Shown here: positions 1-12,800 of the stretch, piece by piece
Layout of the letters: every line of letters begins with the position of its first letter
Position numbering within the stretch: the stretch's first letter is position 1
The notes under the pieces: generated by a model
Databases searched by the model: none
What the model saw: the letters and a program-made list of their open reading frames with translations, nothing else
Told to the model about the DNA's origin: nothing
Program-made: the position numbers and the translations under genes
DNA from: Xiphophorus maculatus
Lineage: Eukaryota; Chordata; Actinopteri; Cyprinodontiformes; Poeciliidae
DNA: 64,000 nt
Reading direction: 5' to 3'
NCBI RefSeq assembly: GCF_002775205.1
Contig: NC_036453.1
Coordinates: 2,631,103-2,695,102, forward strand

Positions 1-1067
1 ATTGTCAATCACCTTCATCAACTCAGAGGAAGCACTAAAATTAGCCGAGCAGACCATCAGGGCAGCGCCGCGCGTGGGAAGTGAAGCGCTGACAGAGAAT
101 CTCCCTCCATGTTGTTGAGCTGTCAAAGCCATATGCTGATTGGACGGGGCCTTAATGAAAACACACAGACGGTGTCATTCCAAGGTTAATAAATATGAAT
201 TATGAATGTCCATACACCCAGAGGGAACCCCTGCATCTAAATGTTACGGGATTTGTTTTTCTAGTAATGGAAATTTATGTCAATTTAAGGAAAATACGTA
301 TCAAAACAACATTATGCAATGTGCCGCACAGCACACACACACACACACACACACATACACAGTCGCTAAACCCTTTTCCATGTGCTGGTTTCTATGGAGA
401 CAATATCTGCTATTCAGGATGCTGGAGTTAAAAATAGGAACCCATTTCAATTTATACTCTCCTCCCCTTTCATGTTGTCTTCCAAACCAGCGGCAAGTCT
501 CTGCTTTTTTTCCCACTGACCAATCCATTAGCAAACGCTGCCTCCTCAAACCATGAACGCCTCCTTCTCACATCAATCTGGAAACCAACTAACAGGCTCA
601 CACTTGACAAGCTTTAATTGAAATACTAATTATTCGATTTCTTTTATAACTTTAAACCCTCTCATTTTATAGTGAAATTTGGCAAGAGAAAAATAAAACG
701 AACCACCACCGAGGGTTTCTTCATGTTTGGTCAACGTCCTTCAGCGCAAATCTTTAATTACAGAGTCCACCGCTGCTGCCGGAGCACAATGCATGCTGGG
801 TGACGATGATTAGGCATTTCAGTCAAGTTAAATTAGTGCGCTACCAGTGGTAAATATACTGTTTCACTCCCCCGTGAGAAGCTTCCCGGCAGTGTGCTCA
901 GTGTGACGCTCAGCCTCAACGCAACAGAGAATTTAATTCAATGTAACCATCAACTCCAGACTTCACGTTAAACGAGACTCTGAAATAATGCATTTATAAT
1001 ATAGAGAGCTGTCGAAAGTTTTCACATGTCTTCAACTTTTACACATTTTGTCACTTTACATATCATG
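1..1067. other. Noncoding, inferred cds2 intron 1
   Basis: No exon of cds2 found on the minus strand. Homeodomain-like TAATTA/TTTAATTG sites cluster at 610-650, which may be chance. Confidence 0.5.
328..356. repeat. (CA)n microsatellite, short
   Basis: About 14 CA units, giving spurious Thr-His ORFs. Confidence 0.95.
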
Positions 1068-1381
1068 CAGAGTTTCAGCCAGGAAACCTGCTAAGTGTAG
1101 TGGTAGGGGCGCTACGGCAGTCCACCAGCAGCCTGCCATGTTTCTGAATTAAAAGAATAATAATATTTGCAGTCGACAGAAAATGTTCAAATATCATCAG
1201 GTAATTATGTGGTATTGGAAGACATTATTAACAATACCTAAACACCAAATATAAAGTCTTAAAGAATAAGGCGAGCATTAAAAAACAAACCTAAAGTAAA
1301 TAAACAAGCAACGCTTAGCCTGGCAGGGGGAAGTAAAGCCTGGTGGCCCGCCAGGCTTATAGTACACTTCGGGAAACCCTG
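1068..1381 (-). mobile_element. hAT-like MITE, CAGGGTTTCC family, copy 1
   Basis: Inverted relative to the other three copies (35174, 50327 and 52698). Ends CAGAGTTTC and GGGAAACCCTG, internal landmarks GCTAAG...TAGGGGCGCTA and GGCCCGCCAGGCTTA. No clear 8-bp target duplication. Confidence 0.6.
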
Positions 1382-2549
1382 TCCAAGACAAAGTAACATA
1401 ATAATTTAAATGAAAGAAAATAAAACACTGCTTTAAAAGCATCTTTAAAATAAAATGAGTTGCAGAGCTCAAACTTTAGTCAGGCGCTGCGTTGTCTGGC
1501 CTGACTATATGTCATGCTAGATACGGACGTGTGGCAAGATGGAGGACCTGTTGAAAGAATTCATGTTTGCGCTCACCACATGTGATCTGGTTAAACTAAC
1601 ACTGCAGCGCCTACAGTGGAATGGCTTAGAACAAATAGAAAAACAAAACAACAAAATTGCCTTTGTCAAAAAGGTCTAGTCAAAGTCGAAAGCGGAATTT
1701 CAATTGAGAACATGTGGCAAGATAATAAAAAAAAACATGTAGTTCTAAAAGCAGCAGCAGTTAGAAACCCAGGGCTGCAAGTAATGATTATTTTAGTAAA
1801 TTGATTATTCTATCAATTACTCTGACGATTAATTGTATTAAATTGGTGAATTCTGCAGATTTTTCATTTAACCACTTCAGGCTTTTTTATATCACCACTT
1901 AAAAATACATTAAAAGATAAATCATTTTAGCACCTAAAATGCATTTGACATCTTTTTTAGTGACACTTCATCAACGTAACAAAGGATGCATCTGCTAAAA
2001 AAAAAAAAAAAACACTAAAAGCTCAGCTCTGTCTGCTGGACTAAGCATCAATAGTGTTGTGCTGATTTGGTGATTGTTTTTTTTTGGATTAACCAATCAG
2101 AAATCGGATAGCAAAAGGTACTTAACAGGAGATTTTATCTTCAGAATTTGAACCAGGTGAAGCTAAAACTAGGAGTGTTTAGCAGAACATATTTACAGAA
2201 AAAAGTTATTTTTTATGCTAAATGCAAAATGTATAGATTTTTTGTACAGTTTTGGTTTAATTACTGCTCTGAGTGTGTGGTTTTTTTCAGCAAAGGGCCT
2301 TTTTTTGAGTCTGTACGCTCCAATTAATGATCGGTTAATAATTATGACTATTTTAATTATCAATTCGTCGCAATTAATCGCTTCAATCCCAGTTGGAATA
2401 CAGATACGGTTGCATAATATGTACGGGACAATTTGCAAGCTGATTTTCCAACTTGCAACATGAACCCAAATTAACTTCCTTCCCCGAGGGCCCGGCAGCT
2501 GACGCCACATTAATCCTGCTTGTGGCGTTTTCGACCTTCATCAACAATA
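1382..2549. other. Noncoding, inferred cds2 intron 1
   Basis: AT-rich. ORFs are short and unrelated. Nothing recognised. Confidence 0.5.
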
Positions 2550-3449
2550 TGAGAGACGGTCTTGGAGCAAGGCCTGGTCTCAAGGAGGGCAGCAAAGAAG
2601 CCACTTCTCTCCAGGAAAAACATCAGGGACAGACTGATATTCTGCAAAAGGTACATGGAGTGGACTGCTGAGGACTGGGGTAAAGTCATTTTCTCTGATG
2701 AATCCCCTTTCCGATTGTTTGGGACATCTGGAAAACAGCTTGTTCGGAGAAGACAAGGTGAGCGCTACCACCAGTCTTGTCTCATGCCAACTGTAAAGCA
2801 TCCTGAAACCATTCATGTGTGGGGTTGCTTCTCAGCCAAGGGAGTCGGCTCTCTCACAGTCTTACCTAAAAACACAGCCATGAATAAAGGATGGTACCAG
2901 AATGTCCTCCGAGAGCAACTTCTCCCAACCGTACAAGAGCAGTTTGGTGATGAACAATGCCTTTTCCAGCATGATGGAGCACCTTGCCATAAAGCAAAGG
3001 TGATATCTAACTGGCTCAGGGAACAAAACATAGAGATTTTGGGTCCATGGCCTGGAAACTCCCCTGATCTTAATCCCATTGAAAACTTGTGGTCAACCAT
3101 CAAGAGACGGGTGGACAAACGAAAACCTAGGAATTCTGACAAAATGCAAGCATTGATTGTGCAAGAATGGACTGCTATTAGTCAGGATTTGGTCCAGAAA
3201 TTGATTGAGAGCATGCCAGGGAGAATTACAGAGGTCCTGAAGAAGAGGGGTCAACACTGCAAATATTGACTTGCTGCATTAACTCATTCTAACTGTCATT
3301 AAAAGCTTTTGTTACTCATAATATGATTGCAATTGTATTTCTGTATGTGATGACAACATCTGACATACACACATAAAAACCAGAGGGCAGCAGATCATGA
3401 GAAAATATAATATTTGTGTCATTCTCAATACTTTTGGCCATGACTGTAG
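2550..3449 (+). mobile_element. 5'-truncated Tc1/mariner-type transposon
   Basis: Contains the catalytic half of a Tc1-like transposase and an intact right terminal repeat ending CTTTTGGCCATGACTGTA, with the TA that is usual for this superfamily at the border. The matching left repeat and N-terminal helix-turn-helix coding region were not found upstream, so the element is truncated near 2550. It sits in the inferred cds2 intron 1. Confidence 0.85.
2562..3269 (+). pseudogene. Tc1-like transposase, catalytic domain only (N-terminus lost)
   Basis: The open frame is 235 codons and ends GQHCKY. Catalytic residues are visible: Asp in SDESPF, Asp in QHDGAPCHK, and Glu in SPDLNPIENLW, with 35 residues between the second Asp and the Glu by my count. 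The paired-like DNA-binding domain (about 100 residues in intact relatives) is missing, so the protein would not be functional in transposition. The remaining frame has no stops, suggesting a fairly young insertion. Confidence 0.85.
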
Positions 3450-3567
3450 ATCAGTTCTCCAGAGCCTTAATGACCTAATTATTCTATTCAGGTGTGGTGC
3501 AGCAGAGGCTCATCTAAAAGTTGCAGGACTGCGGCCCCGAGGCCTGGAGTTTGAGACCCCTGATTTA
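3450..3567 (+). repeat. Interspersed repeat fragment (GAGTTTGAGACCCCTG end)
   Basis: AGGTGTGGTGCAGCAGAGGC...AAAAGTTGCAGGACTGCGGC...CTGGAGTTTGAGACCCCTG. Similar pieces lie at 27815-27897 (same orientation) and 26415-26510 (inverted). The Tc1 element ends directly against it, so it may have inserted into this repeat. Confidence 0.5.
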
Positions 3568-4479
3568 GACAATATAAAAGCAAATATATGGAAACTTTTT
3601 TTATTATTATTGTTGTTTATTTTGTTTCTAGAACAAGTTTTAACTGAAACCAAGACGCACGTTTTCCAGGTATTTCTACTTTGCAGTACCGAGTTTAGAC
3701 AGAGTTAGAAGCAGAGAAGAGGAAGACAGGAAACCAAGTTGATTAAACTGGGCGGGGCCGCTTAGATGCTCTCTGTGATCACGCGCCTCTAAACGGATCC
3801 ATACCGCCGTCACTCCGGCGCCACGCCCCTTTATTGACTCGGATTAGGCATTAAGACACAGTCATCAGAGTGGACAGTGTGAACACAAAACGTCATATCT
3901 CTCTAATGGAAGCGAAGCGTGAATTGCATCGTGCTCTGCAGCATTATGGTGAAGGGTGTTCTGGAGAAATCCCACCAGTCAGGCTCAAGCTAATGTTTCT
4001 CCAGGCACTAACCGTCTCACCAGTCACTTTATTTTAAGCTGTTTCTCCTGGCCACGCTCAGTATCGAACCAAAAACAAAAGCTGGCTCCATGATTAATAA
4101 AGCCGTCATGACATTCAAAGATGTTTTTCTGTGCTTTAGTGTAAAGCATGGGTTACAAAAACGCCCCGTTTTGTTTAACAATTGAATGTTTTGATTTTCG
4201 GCTACGCGCGTTTGCTTCTTTTTCCGAGAAGCGTTCACTCGGACAAACAGGGGCATCGGCTAGGAGAGAGAACAATTTGTCAAAACTGGTCATTAATATT
4301 TTTGTGCCTCTCTGTGGTGTCGAGTCGTCAAGGGAACAATGAGGATCATTTTCAAAGAGCTCTGCTCTGTAAATGAGATGAAACCAGATGAGCTCGTGAG
4401 GCTTGTTTCCAGCCACAGGATAACATCTCCCCGCTAAGCGGCTACATGGTGTTAGCATCCGAGCCCAGGCTAGCGTTAC
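3568..4479. other. Noncoding, inferred cds2 intron 1 next to exon 1
   Basis: No coding signal; a CpG-containing stretch at 3750-3830. Confidence 0.5.
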
Positions 4480-4551
4480 CTTGTCCTCTGATGGCTGCTG
4501 CTCTAACGGAGGCTCGCCGTCTTTGGCTCCTCGATGCCGCAGCTCTGTCAT
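4480..4551 (-). CDS. cds2: First coding exon of phosphatidate cytidylyltransferase (cds2-like), remainder outside window
   Basis: CDS enzymes make CDP-diacylglycerol from phosphatidic acid and CTP in the ER membrane, feeding phosphatidylinositol synthesis. The exon begins with ATG at 4551 and reads MTELRHRGAKDG...PSEDK (24 codons), then a GTAACG donor in phase 0. Human CDS2 starts MTELR and, as I recall, its first exon also ends in EDK; human CDS1 starts MLELRHRG, so the paralogue is not settled. No upstream in-frame ATG was found; a longer open frame starts only at TTG. The transmembrane part, with its tryptophan-rich segment, was not found between 1 and 4479, so intron 1 would exceed 4.4 kb and run off the left edge. 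The identification rests on only 24 residues and on exon-boundary agreement, so it is moderate. Confidence 0.55.
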
Positions 4552-4958
4552 CTTAGCGGGTGGGAGCCTGACGCTGACGGCCAAGGTCCGGAGCTTCCGG
4601 CAGCAGACTATTTGTTGGATAAACTTCTGTTAAGGTCTAAGCTAAATGTTACACGGCAACACTTTTTCCCCCCCCTATTCTCAAAGCGCAAATCAATGAC
4701 AAGGAGATTTTCCGGTTTTCAAAATAAATGTAACGCAACTTTAAAGTGCTTTATAGTAAAAATAAAAGAACGACGATGAAAGAATCACGATAAAAAGATG
4801 ACAAGAAAAGTAAATGTCACATAAGAGGAAAGGATTCTGGCAGCAGCTTTCTGGATTTTTTTCCTTTCTTTTACAGAGGCCTGTATGAAAAATATTGAAA
4901 TTGTCTAACCTACTGAATTTTTATTTTTAAACCGATTTTTATGTCCTCTTTAGACTAG

Positions 4959-5061
4959 GGTGACCAGACGTCCCCGATTTCCGGGGACAGTCCCCGTTTT
5001 AGATGGCCTGTCCCCGGCTGAAGCCGTCCCCGGAAAAGTCCCCGATTTTAGCGTTTTATGA
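4959..5061 (+). mobile_element. hAT-type terminal fragment (GGTGACCAGACGTCCCC)
   Basis: AGGGTGACCAGACGTCCCCG followed by ATTTCCGGGGACAGTCCCCG. This GGTGACCA-ACGTCC start is seen at the ends of vertebrate hAT elements. The matching other end was not found. Confidence 0.4.
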
Positions 5062-7655
5062 ATGAGGGGAAAAAAGTTTCCTCTAGATTGTTATTACGGT
5101 AGCCGGAGACTCCATATGACAGGGAGTAGAAAGCGCGAGTGAGCGTGTTGCGCGCAACAGCAGCAGTTACGGTAGCTGCTCGCGCTACTGTTAACGTTCC
5201 AGAGAAGAGCAGCAGAGCGAACAGCCAATAAAAATCAAGAAGAGCAGCGCGCGCTGCCAGGAAGGACAACAAGCTGGAAGAGGAGAGCTGGAGTTTTGAG
5301 CAGCTTCCAAGGGAACTGACCTGATACGGTATGTGTGAATCAACGTGTTTAGTTTGAACTGGGCTAATCCTGGCCGTCATAAAGCTTTGGTTCACGGTAA
5401 AATAAAACTAAACTTTTCTTAAACACAAGACGAGAGCGTAATGAACAGCTACAGAATTAGCCAGAGTGTGAGAAATAGTAACAGGATGGTTGTTTTGGAA
5501 TTAACTGGTGGTCAGTGGGTTGTATTTTCAAAGCTAGATATGAGTTTGGGCATATTAAAGTTTCTCACAAAAAATAGAGTCACTCAGTGACAGGAAAACT
5601 GAATGAAGAAGAGCATGAACTGAAACTGATGAGGATGGAGAGATAATCTCTTCTGCTCATTTAGCTCCAAACAATTTATTTATTTGTTTATTTTGCTAAA
5701 TATGCCATTTTTGACATTTCATCAGCTGATGAAAAAGGTTAATATTTATACTAAGATTTTACCAGGAAGAATCCAGCTCCTCATCTCAAAATAACCAAAT
5801 TCTAAAAGAAAACAAATCTAATTTTATTTATTAAATTGTAAATTTTCATTTTGTCATATGTATATTCTAATGTTTTGGGGGAGATTGAGATGATATTATG
5901 TCTCTGTTTTAGAATAGTGGCAGACTGATAAAATGTGAGACAGGAGGAAAATATCCTGATAAACTGAATGAATGAAGAAAACAGGAAAACTGACAAAGCT
6001 GGAGAGAAATATGAAATATAAACATTATTATTATTTAATTGTGTCTTATATGTTGTATTTTAAGAGTTTCTCTTTGCTATCCCCTGTGGTGTTTCTCAGT
6101 TTTTCACATAATCTTTTCTGCTCTTATTCTATCCAGACTTCTGTGATCATGTGGCTGATGGCTCTTCAGACCCAGGAGGGTTTGCAGATCCAGAGATGAG
6201 CTCATGTTGGTGGACCTCCTGACCAGAGTTCACTCATCTCAAACACACACAGTGTCCTTACATATCAGCTACATAACTTTACACACACACCTCCTGTATT
6301 TATGGACAGTTATGTGTCCATTCATGCACAACATTCACAGGTGGACGAAGTTGTTGGTGTCTTCTGTTAATGACTGAAAAACCCACAGTGGCACTGAAAC
6401 AACTTGAAACCGACAAAAGTAATAAATGAAAATTTACTGAAAATTAACCAATAAAAATCAGACATTGTTTTTACATGAGGTTCAACAGAATAAGAAAATT
6501 GAAGAATTCAAGAGAATTATGATACGAATGGTTACTAAAAGTCCAGAACAGCCAAGTCCAGAAAGTAAAGGTGAACTCTGAGATCAAGGTGGACTTGATG
6601 TGAAATGACCAAGGAGGAAAGCAAATCATAAAAAAGTGAGGCTGAATTTACCACACAGGTTCTGGGAGAGATGAGACAAAAGGAACATCAGCTCTTTGGT
6701 CACAGACACAAACATGCTAATAAGTTTTAACTACCATCATTTTAACTGAGCCACAATTTAAAAACAGTGTCTGACTTTCATCAGTTTTGTCAGTACACAA
6801 TTTTTTACTACTTTTGTCAGTTTCAAGTTACTTCCGTTACCATTGTGGGCTTTTTGTTCATTAACAGAGGAACCAACTATTTATTGACTTTTTTCACTTC
6901 ATGGGAACGAGATACGATACACCATTTAACAATTTTTTACAATTATACAAAACCAATCTAATGTAAGTTTCACATCAGCTTAAAGTGATGAGCGAGTTTT
7001 TTGGTGAATGAGACCAAATTTAATCAATCTATTGGCTGCATTTCAGCTTCTTTTTTTTCTACAGTGTGAAAAAAAAACTGATGTAAGAATCATGTCAGAA
7101 AACATGATCATGGGCATAAACTCTGCATGTGTTAGAGTTTATTATCTGTAGTGACTGGGATTGTAAAAACTGAGAACATGCTATATTTTGACAAGCGCAT
7201 TGGGTCACAAATCCTGAAATTCAGATGATTCAATCACTTCCAACACCTCTCAGTTCTGAATTTAGTTTAGTTTAACTTACCATAGTTTACTTTAATTTCA
7301 GTAGTTTAGCGTAGCTTTAGTTTAGTCTAGCTTAGTTTAGTTTATTTATTTCAGACATGTTCACATTCACAATTCAAATACCATTATATACATTTAGATA
7401 AACATATTTTATCCTGTCCCTTTTCTTTTATACGTCTTGCTCTATGTACGTTATTCTTTATATAAAGAAAAGAAGAAAATTCTGTTTGATAAGATAGGTG
7501 ATACTGACACTATGTGGTTGAATTCCTTTTTTTTATTATTATCATTTTCAGGAATCTGATGTATGAGGTCAGTTTATTTTGTGTTACACCCCACAGTTTT
7601 ATGTATTGAGAAACATGCCCATGTTTTTAAGGGTTACGGTCATCGTTTGAAGTCC
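5062..7655. other. Gene-poor DNA upstream of cds2-like exon
   Basis: GC-rich up to about 5300, then AT-rich with degenerate TTTAGTTTAG units near 7260-7345. No gene seen. Confidence 0.5.
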
Positions 7656-8142
7656 TTAACCCTCTCATGCATGAATTATGATCCTTTGTGTCAGAATTTT
7701 TTTTTCCCATTTTTTAAAATTCTTTTCTTAAGGCATAAAAAAGGTAGGAACATTTTTTTGTAAAAATAATTATTTTTTTTATGTGATCAATTGTAATTTT
7801 GTCCAAATACAAAGTTGTTATTTGAAAAATACATCAGTAGTATTGTTCCTTAGGGGTTATCTGATGTCACAATATTTTTTTTACTTGCAAGAGTCATCTA
7901 CAGTAGAAGGAGGGACCGGGTCGGTTCTCATGCTTTTTTGTCTGTCGGCCATATTGTATTTAACAAAAATAATTTCTTGCATTTGCAGCTGATGGCCAGT
8001 AGTTGATGGTATATTTTATGATGCATTAGTGTCCACTTCAGTGGTCTGTGTGCATTTATAACATAAAAATCCACAGGAAGCACAAGAAAATGGCTTTTAG
8101 ATAGCTGTCCACTGTAGTGACCACTATGCATGAAAGAGTTAA
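7656..8142. mobile_element. piggyBac-like MITE with TTAA ends
   Basis: Bounded by TTAACCCTCTCATGCATGA at the left and CATGCATGAAAGAGTTAA... at the right (reverse complement TTAACTCTTTCATGCATG), i.e. inverted repeats of about 17 bp with two mismatches inside duplicated TTAA, the piggyBac target site. 487 bp, no transposase. Confidence 0.65.
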
Positions 8143-9259
<1,117 letters not shown>

Positions 9260-9479
9260 TAATTAATCGTATTTCTGCAAATCCTATCGCTCTCACCATA
9301 GACAAGCGTTTGATTTTATGGTGAGAGACAGACTAGCAAGATAAGCATGTTCTGTTTTGTTGCTGTTTTATGGTCTTTCTTAGCTTAGATTCCTGTAAAA
9401 TCCACCTTGCAAACAAAACGAGCAGCTTCATCGGATGACAACGAGATACCACGGAGAAAATTGTGCAATAATATCACAG

Positions 9480-9860
9480 CTCTCATACCCGCACCCACCC
9501 CACAGATCAGGACTGCAGTGCTTTTAGGTTAAAACTGTCTCGTCCTTTGCTGCAGTGCAGCCGTCGTGGCGTGACCGTCCCAGTCCTGCGCTGGACGGCC
9601 GCTTCGCTCTTTCTTGCTTCCAGAGACTCCGAGTCACAGACACGCCAACGTGTCTTTGGGCCGGGGCTCCTCGAGAAGAACTGCGGGGCTCTGGGACATC
9701 TGCAATGCAGGAGTCTAAATTTAGCATCAGAGGTTCGGGGAGAGGAGGAGAAGGAGAGACAGACACGGAGACAGAAGAAAGACGAGAGGACGGGAAACAA
9801 CGACGGCGCCGTTGTTCTGCAACCGAAGTCCACGTGTTTCACTGCGCCAACTTTTCCCTT
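9480..9860. other. GC-rich orphan island
   Basis: A CpG-containing block with overlapping open frames on both strands that resemble no protein I know. It could be an unannotated promoter or first exon. Confidence 0.3.
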
Positions 9861-9997
9861 AATTCCTCAAAACCGCCAGTCCCGTTTGTCTGTATGAGCT
9901 GTGAATTAAAAACAAACAAACAAACAAAAAATATCGGACTGCTGAAATCTTCAAGAGTAGAAATCACACAGAAAGTGAGACATGAAGAGTATTAACC

Positions 9998-10876
9998 AGG
10001 TTTCCATTCACTGTAAAATGACGCAAATTGAAATTACGAAAATAAATGAAACAGTAAATTTTGAAGAAAAAAAGTTTCTAAAACAAAAAGTTTTTGAACT
10101 ACTACGAGGTGGGGTTTTTCTTCAGCCGTATGGAAACAGTTTTTTACGTCACGTGATCAACTGCCCGATGTTGGTACTGGCAAAAGCGACGAAAAGGACA
10201 ACAGGAAGTAGGAGGATATTTGTTTGTGGAAGTTTTTGGATTTTTTTTTTTTTTTTAAATTGTAGCTGGCTCTCAGAACTCTCACATCACATAGTTAATA
10301 AAAAGTTGTGTGCCGGGGCGTGACGTGGCGTAGCGGTTAGTGCGACTCCCAGACCCAACGACATTTGCCGCATGTCTTCCCCCCTCTCCTTCCCCGTTTC
10401 CTGTCAGCCCACTGTCATATAAGGGACACTAGAGCCCACAAAAGACCCCCTGGAGGGGTAAAAAAAAAAAAAAAAAAAAGTTGTGTGCCACTCCAAGGTG
10501 TTGAATCCATAACTTTTCTGTAAAATCAAACTAGTTTCCCCAAAATGCCACATCCGTAGCCACTCCCAAGTTTAAGGGGCTTGTTGCTCCAACCCCTGAA
10601 TCAGAGGCTGACGTTTCTACTGTAGGCCGATTGACGATAAGCACTAGCACCATTAGAATTATCAATATCCATCCCATGTAGCTGTTTGCATTGGTCGCTG
10701 CCATGATTTTTAATGACTTCCTGTGAACAAGCTTATTGAGGTTCTAAATTAATTTATTATTTAATGGCAACCCTGCAATTGTGTAATAATAGTGTGGTGT
10801 TTTTTTGTTGTTGTTGTTGTTTTTTTTTTTACATTAGCAGAATATAGACAAAGATTTGTAATGGAAACGCAACTAG
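9998..10876 (+). mobile_element. CTGCGTCTCCATT-family MITE, copy 1 (interrupted by a SINE)
   Basis: Shares TTTCCATTCACTGTAAAATG at the left, the ACGTCACGTGATCAACTGC block, the TACTGGCAAAAGCGACGAAA block and an AATGGAAACGCAACT right end with copies at 11778 and 60906. Confidence 0.6.
10315..10475 (+). mobile_element. tRNA-derived SINE with poly(A) tail
   Basis: Begins GGGGCGTGACGTGGCGTAGC, with TGGCGTAGCGGTTAGTGCG resembling a tRNA A box, and ends in a run of A. It is flanked by perfect 14-bp duplications AAAAGTTGTGTGCC (10301-10314 and 10476-10489), the mark of L1/LINE-driven retroposition. The B box is degenerate. It is inserted inside a MITE, so it is the younger element. Confidence 0.8.
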
Positions 10877-11777
10877 CTCAGGTGTTTAAGTCTCCACAAA
10901 AGGAGTAACTCAACATCTCCAGACTGCAGCAGGAATGCTGCGCTGCTGTGTTTATGGCTTCATCTCAAATTGTCCCTGGAGAGCAGAGCGGAGGGAGAGG
11001 CTCCATTATGTATGCACCTGCATGACAACAAAATCTGCTGACAGCTGCAGCTGAGGATGTGCAGCAGATGAAGGACGAGCCCACAGAACGTCCAGCCGCA
11101 TCCACCCCCCCCCCAGTGGAGCTGATCAGACTCTAATTTTCAGTAAGCGTGCTCTCTGAACCGGTCCGCGCTGAGTCTGGACTTTCTGCGTCACCGCCAG
11201 GAGGCGACTGTCAATAAATGTGGGCTCAGACAACAGAGCAGACTGCTGACAGAAGCACCGCTTCCCGTTCTCCTTAAGGTATCCAGGGTGTGGTCCGAGG
11301 CTGTCTGTTGGTTTCGTCCTGCAGATTCAGGTCCAGATCTCCATCCATGTCCCGTTGGGAAATTAATTTTACAGCCAGTCACAGTGAGAACAAAAGAAAC
11401 AACAACGATTAATATTTTACGTATGCAAGACATGGCACTGAATTCCCCTGCTTCAACCGGTGGAGGTTAAAAACTCGAAAACTTGTCGACCAAAAACATA
11501 AGAGTGCTGGTGTGGCTAAAAAGGTGAACAATAAATAAAGCAATTAATACCCAATACTTAATTTGAAATCAATAAGAGGCAAAAACATACAATTCAAATT
11601 ATGTACGATTACAAACTGTTCCCATCAACTACAACACTAACAATGTCTCCCCCTGACTAGATGAAGGAGGGAAATAGCGTGTAGGACTAAAGGAATGTTT
11701 ATACTTATTGTTCCAAACAGAAGGGAATCTAAACCCAGAGGGTCAAAGGTGAAACTCAGTGGTGAGGCTGATCACTG

Positions 11778-12195
11778 GCATTCACCGCATAATTGCGCAA
11801 ATTGGAATTACAAAATAAATAGGATTAATGGAAACACATCAGTTTTAGGGAAAGAAGCTTTTTGATAAGAATTTTTTTTTTGGTGCTAGGATGATTTTTT
11901 GTCGTATCAAAATTAGTTTGTTTTGCAAAACTGGAATGGAGACACTTTTTGCATCACACAAGTCACATAATCAAGAACCAGATGTTGCTACTGGCGAAAA
12001 CCACGGGCAGTGGTAGGAGGACGATGATGCGGCCTGTTTTTTTTAATGACTTGTCGCGTGAACTACGTTATTCATGTGTGATTTTAATTGCGTTTTTCAT
12101 GTAATGGAAACATGGCAGTTGCAAAGCCGTGTTTTTTCGACAGTCGCGGAATATTGACAAAGTTGTTTTCTGCGCATTGGTAATGGAGACGCAGA
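11778..12195 (+). mobile_element. CTGCGTCTCCATT-family MITE, copy 2
   Basis: GCATTCACCGCATAATTGCG at the left, GATGTTGCTACTGGCGAAAA inside, and GGTAATGGAGACGCAG at the right end. Confidence 0.6.
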
Positions 12196-12540
12196 TACTG
12201 ACAGATGGAGTAGAATTAGCTTGTTTTCAAAGTGCGATAGTTGTACAGCTCACAAATACAGACATTCACAGTTACTGGTAAAGCAGTTTTTGTCTCACAC
12301 CAAGATTTCCTGACCTACCAACGTAAAAGTCAACATAGATCCAAGATAAAAATTTATGATATGCACATCAGAGTTCCGTCTACGTTGAATTTAGCCATTT
12401 TCCAAAGACACAAAATACATTGTTGCAAAGTATTTCTGTGTTTGCATCAAACTTCAGCTTATTGCAGCAAAGTTTACTTCCATCAGTGATAAAAAGGTGT
12501 TTCAGGTTCATCCCCACTTTGACTGGAATAATTTGGTAGT

Positions 12541-12800
12541 CCTTAATACCAATAAAAAATTAAAAAAAATACTTCGACTGGCAGATTATTTCACTTATGA
12601 TATGGGAAAAATGTCTTGCTACAAGTGAAATAATCTGTCAGTGGAAATGGTACTGATTTCATCAATAAGATTTACTTACAGAAAACACACTCCTGCATCT
12701 GGCTGAAAAGTTGAGTTAGCCTTAGTTTAAGTGTACTAAGATAGTTGCAACTAGAAAGTGGAACAAAAACACTCTGTAAGATTTTGTGTTTTCTGCAGTG
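12541..12800. mobile_element. Foldback MITE, CACTGCAAAAACAC family, partial copy
   Basis: Right end ATTTTGTGTTTTCTGCAGTG matches the right end of the element at 46924-47285, and the centre keeps TTTCACTTATGATATGGGAA...AAGTGAAATAAT. The left arm is degenerate. Confidence 0.5.

Noticed and set aside
4153..4584. 143-residue minus-strand ORF around the cds2-like exon
   Set aside because: Only the 24 residues up to the GTAACG donor look like a protein; the start at 4584 is TTG and the downstream part resembles nothing.
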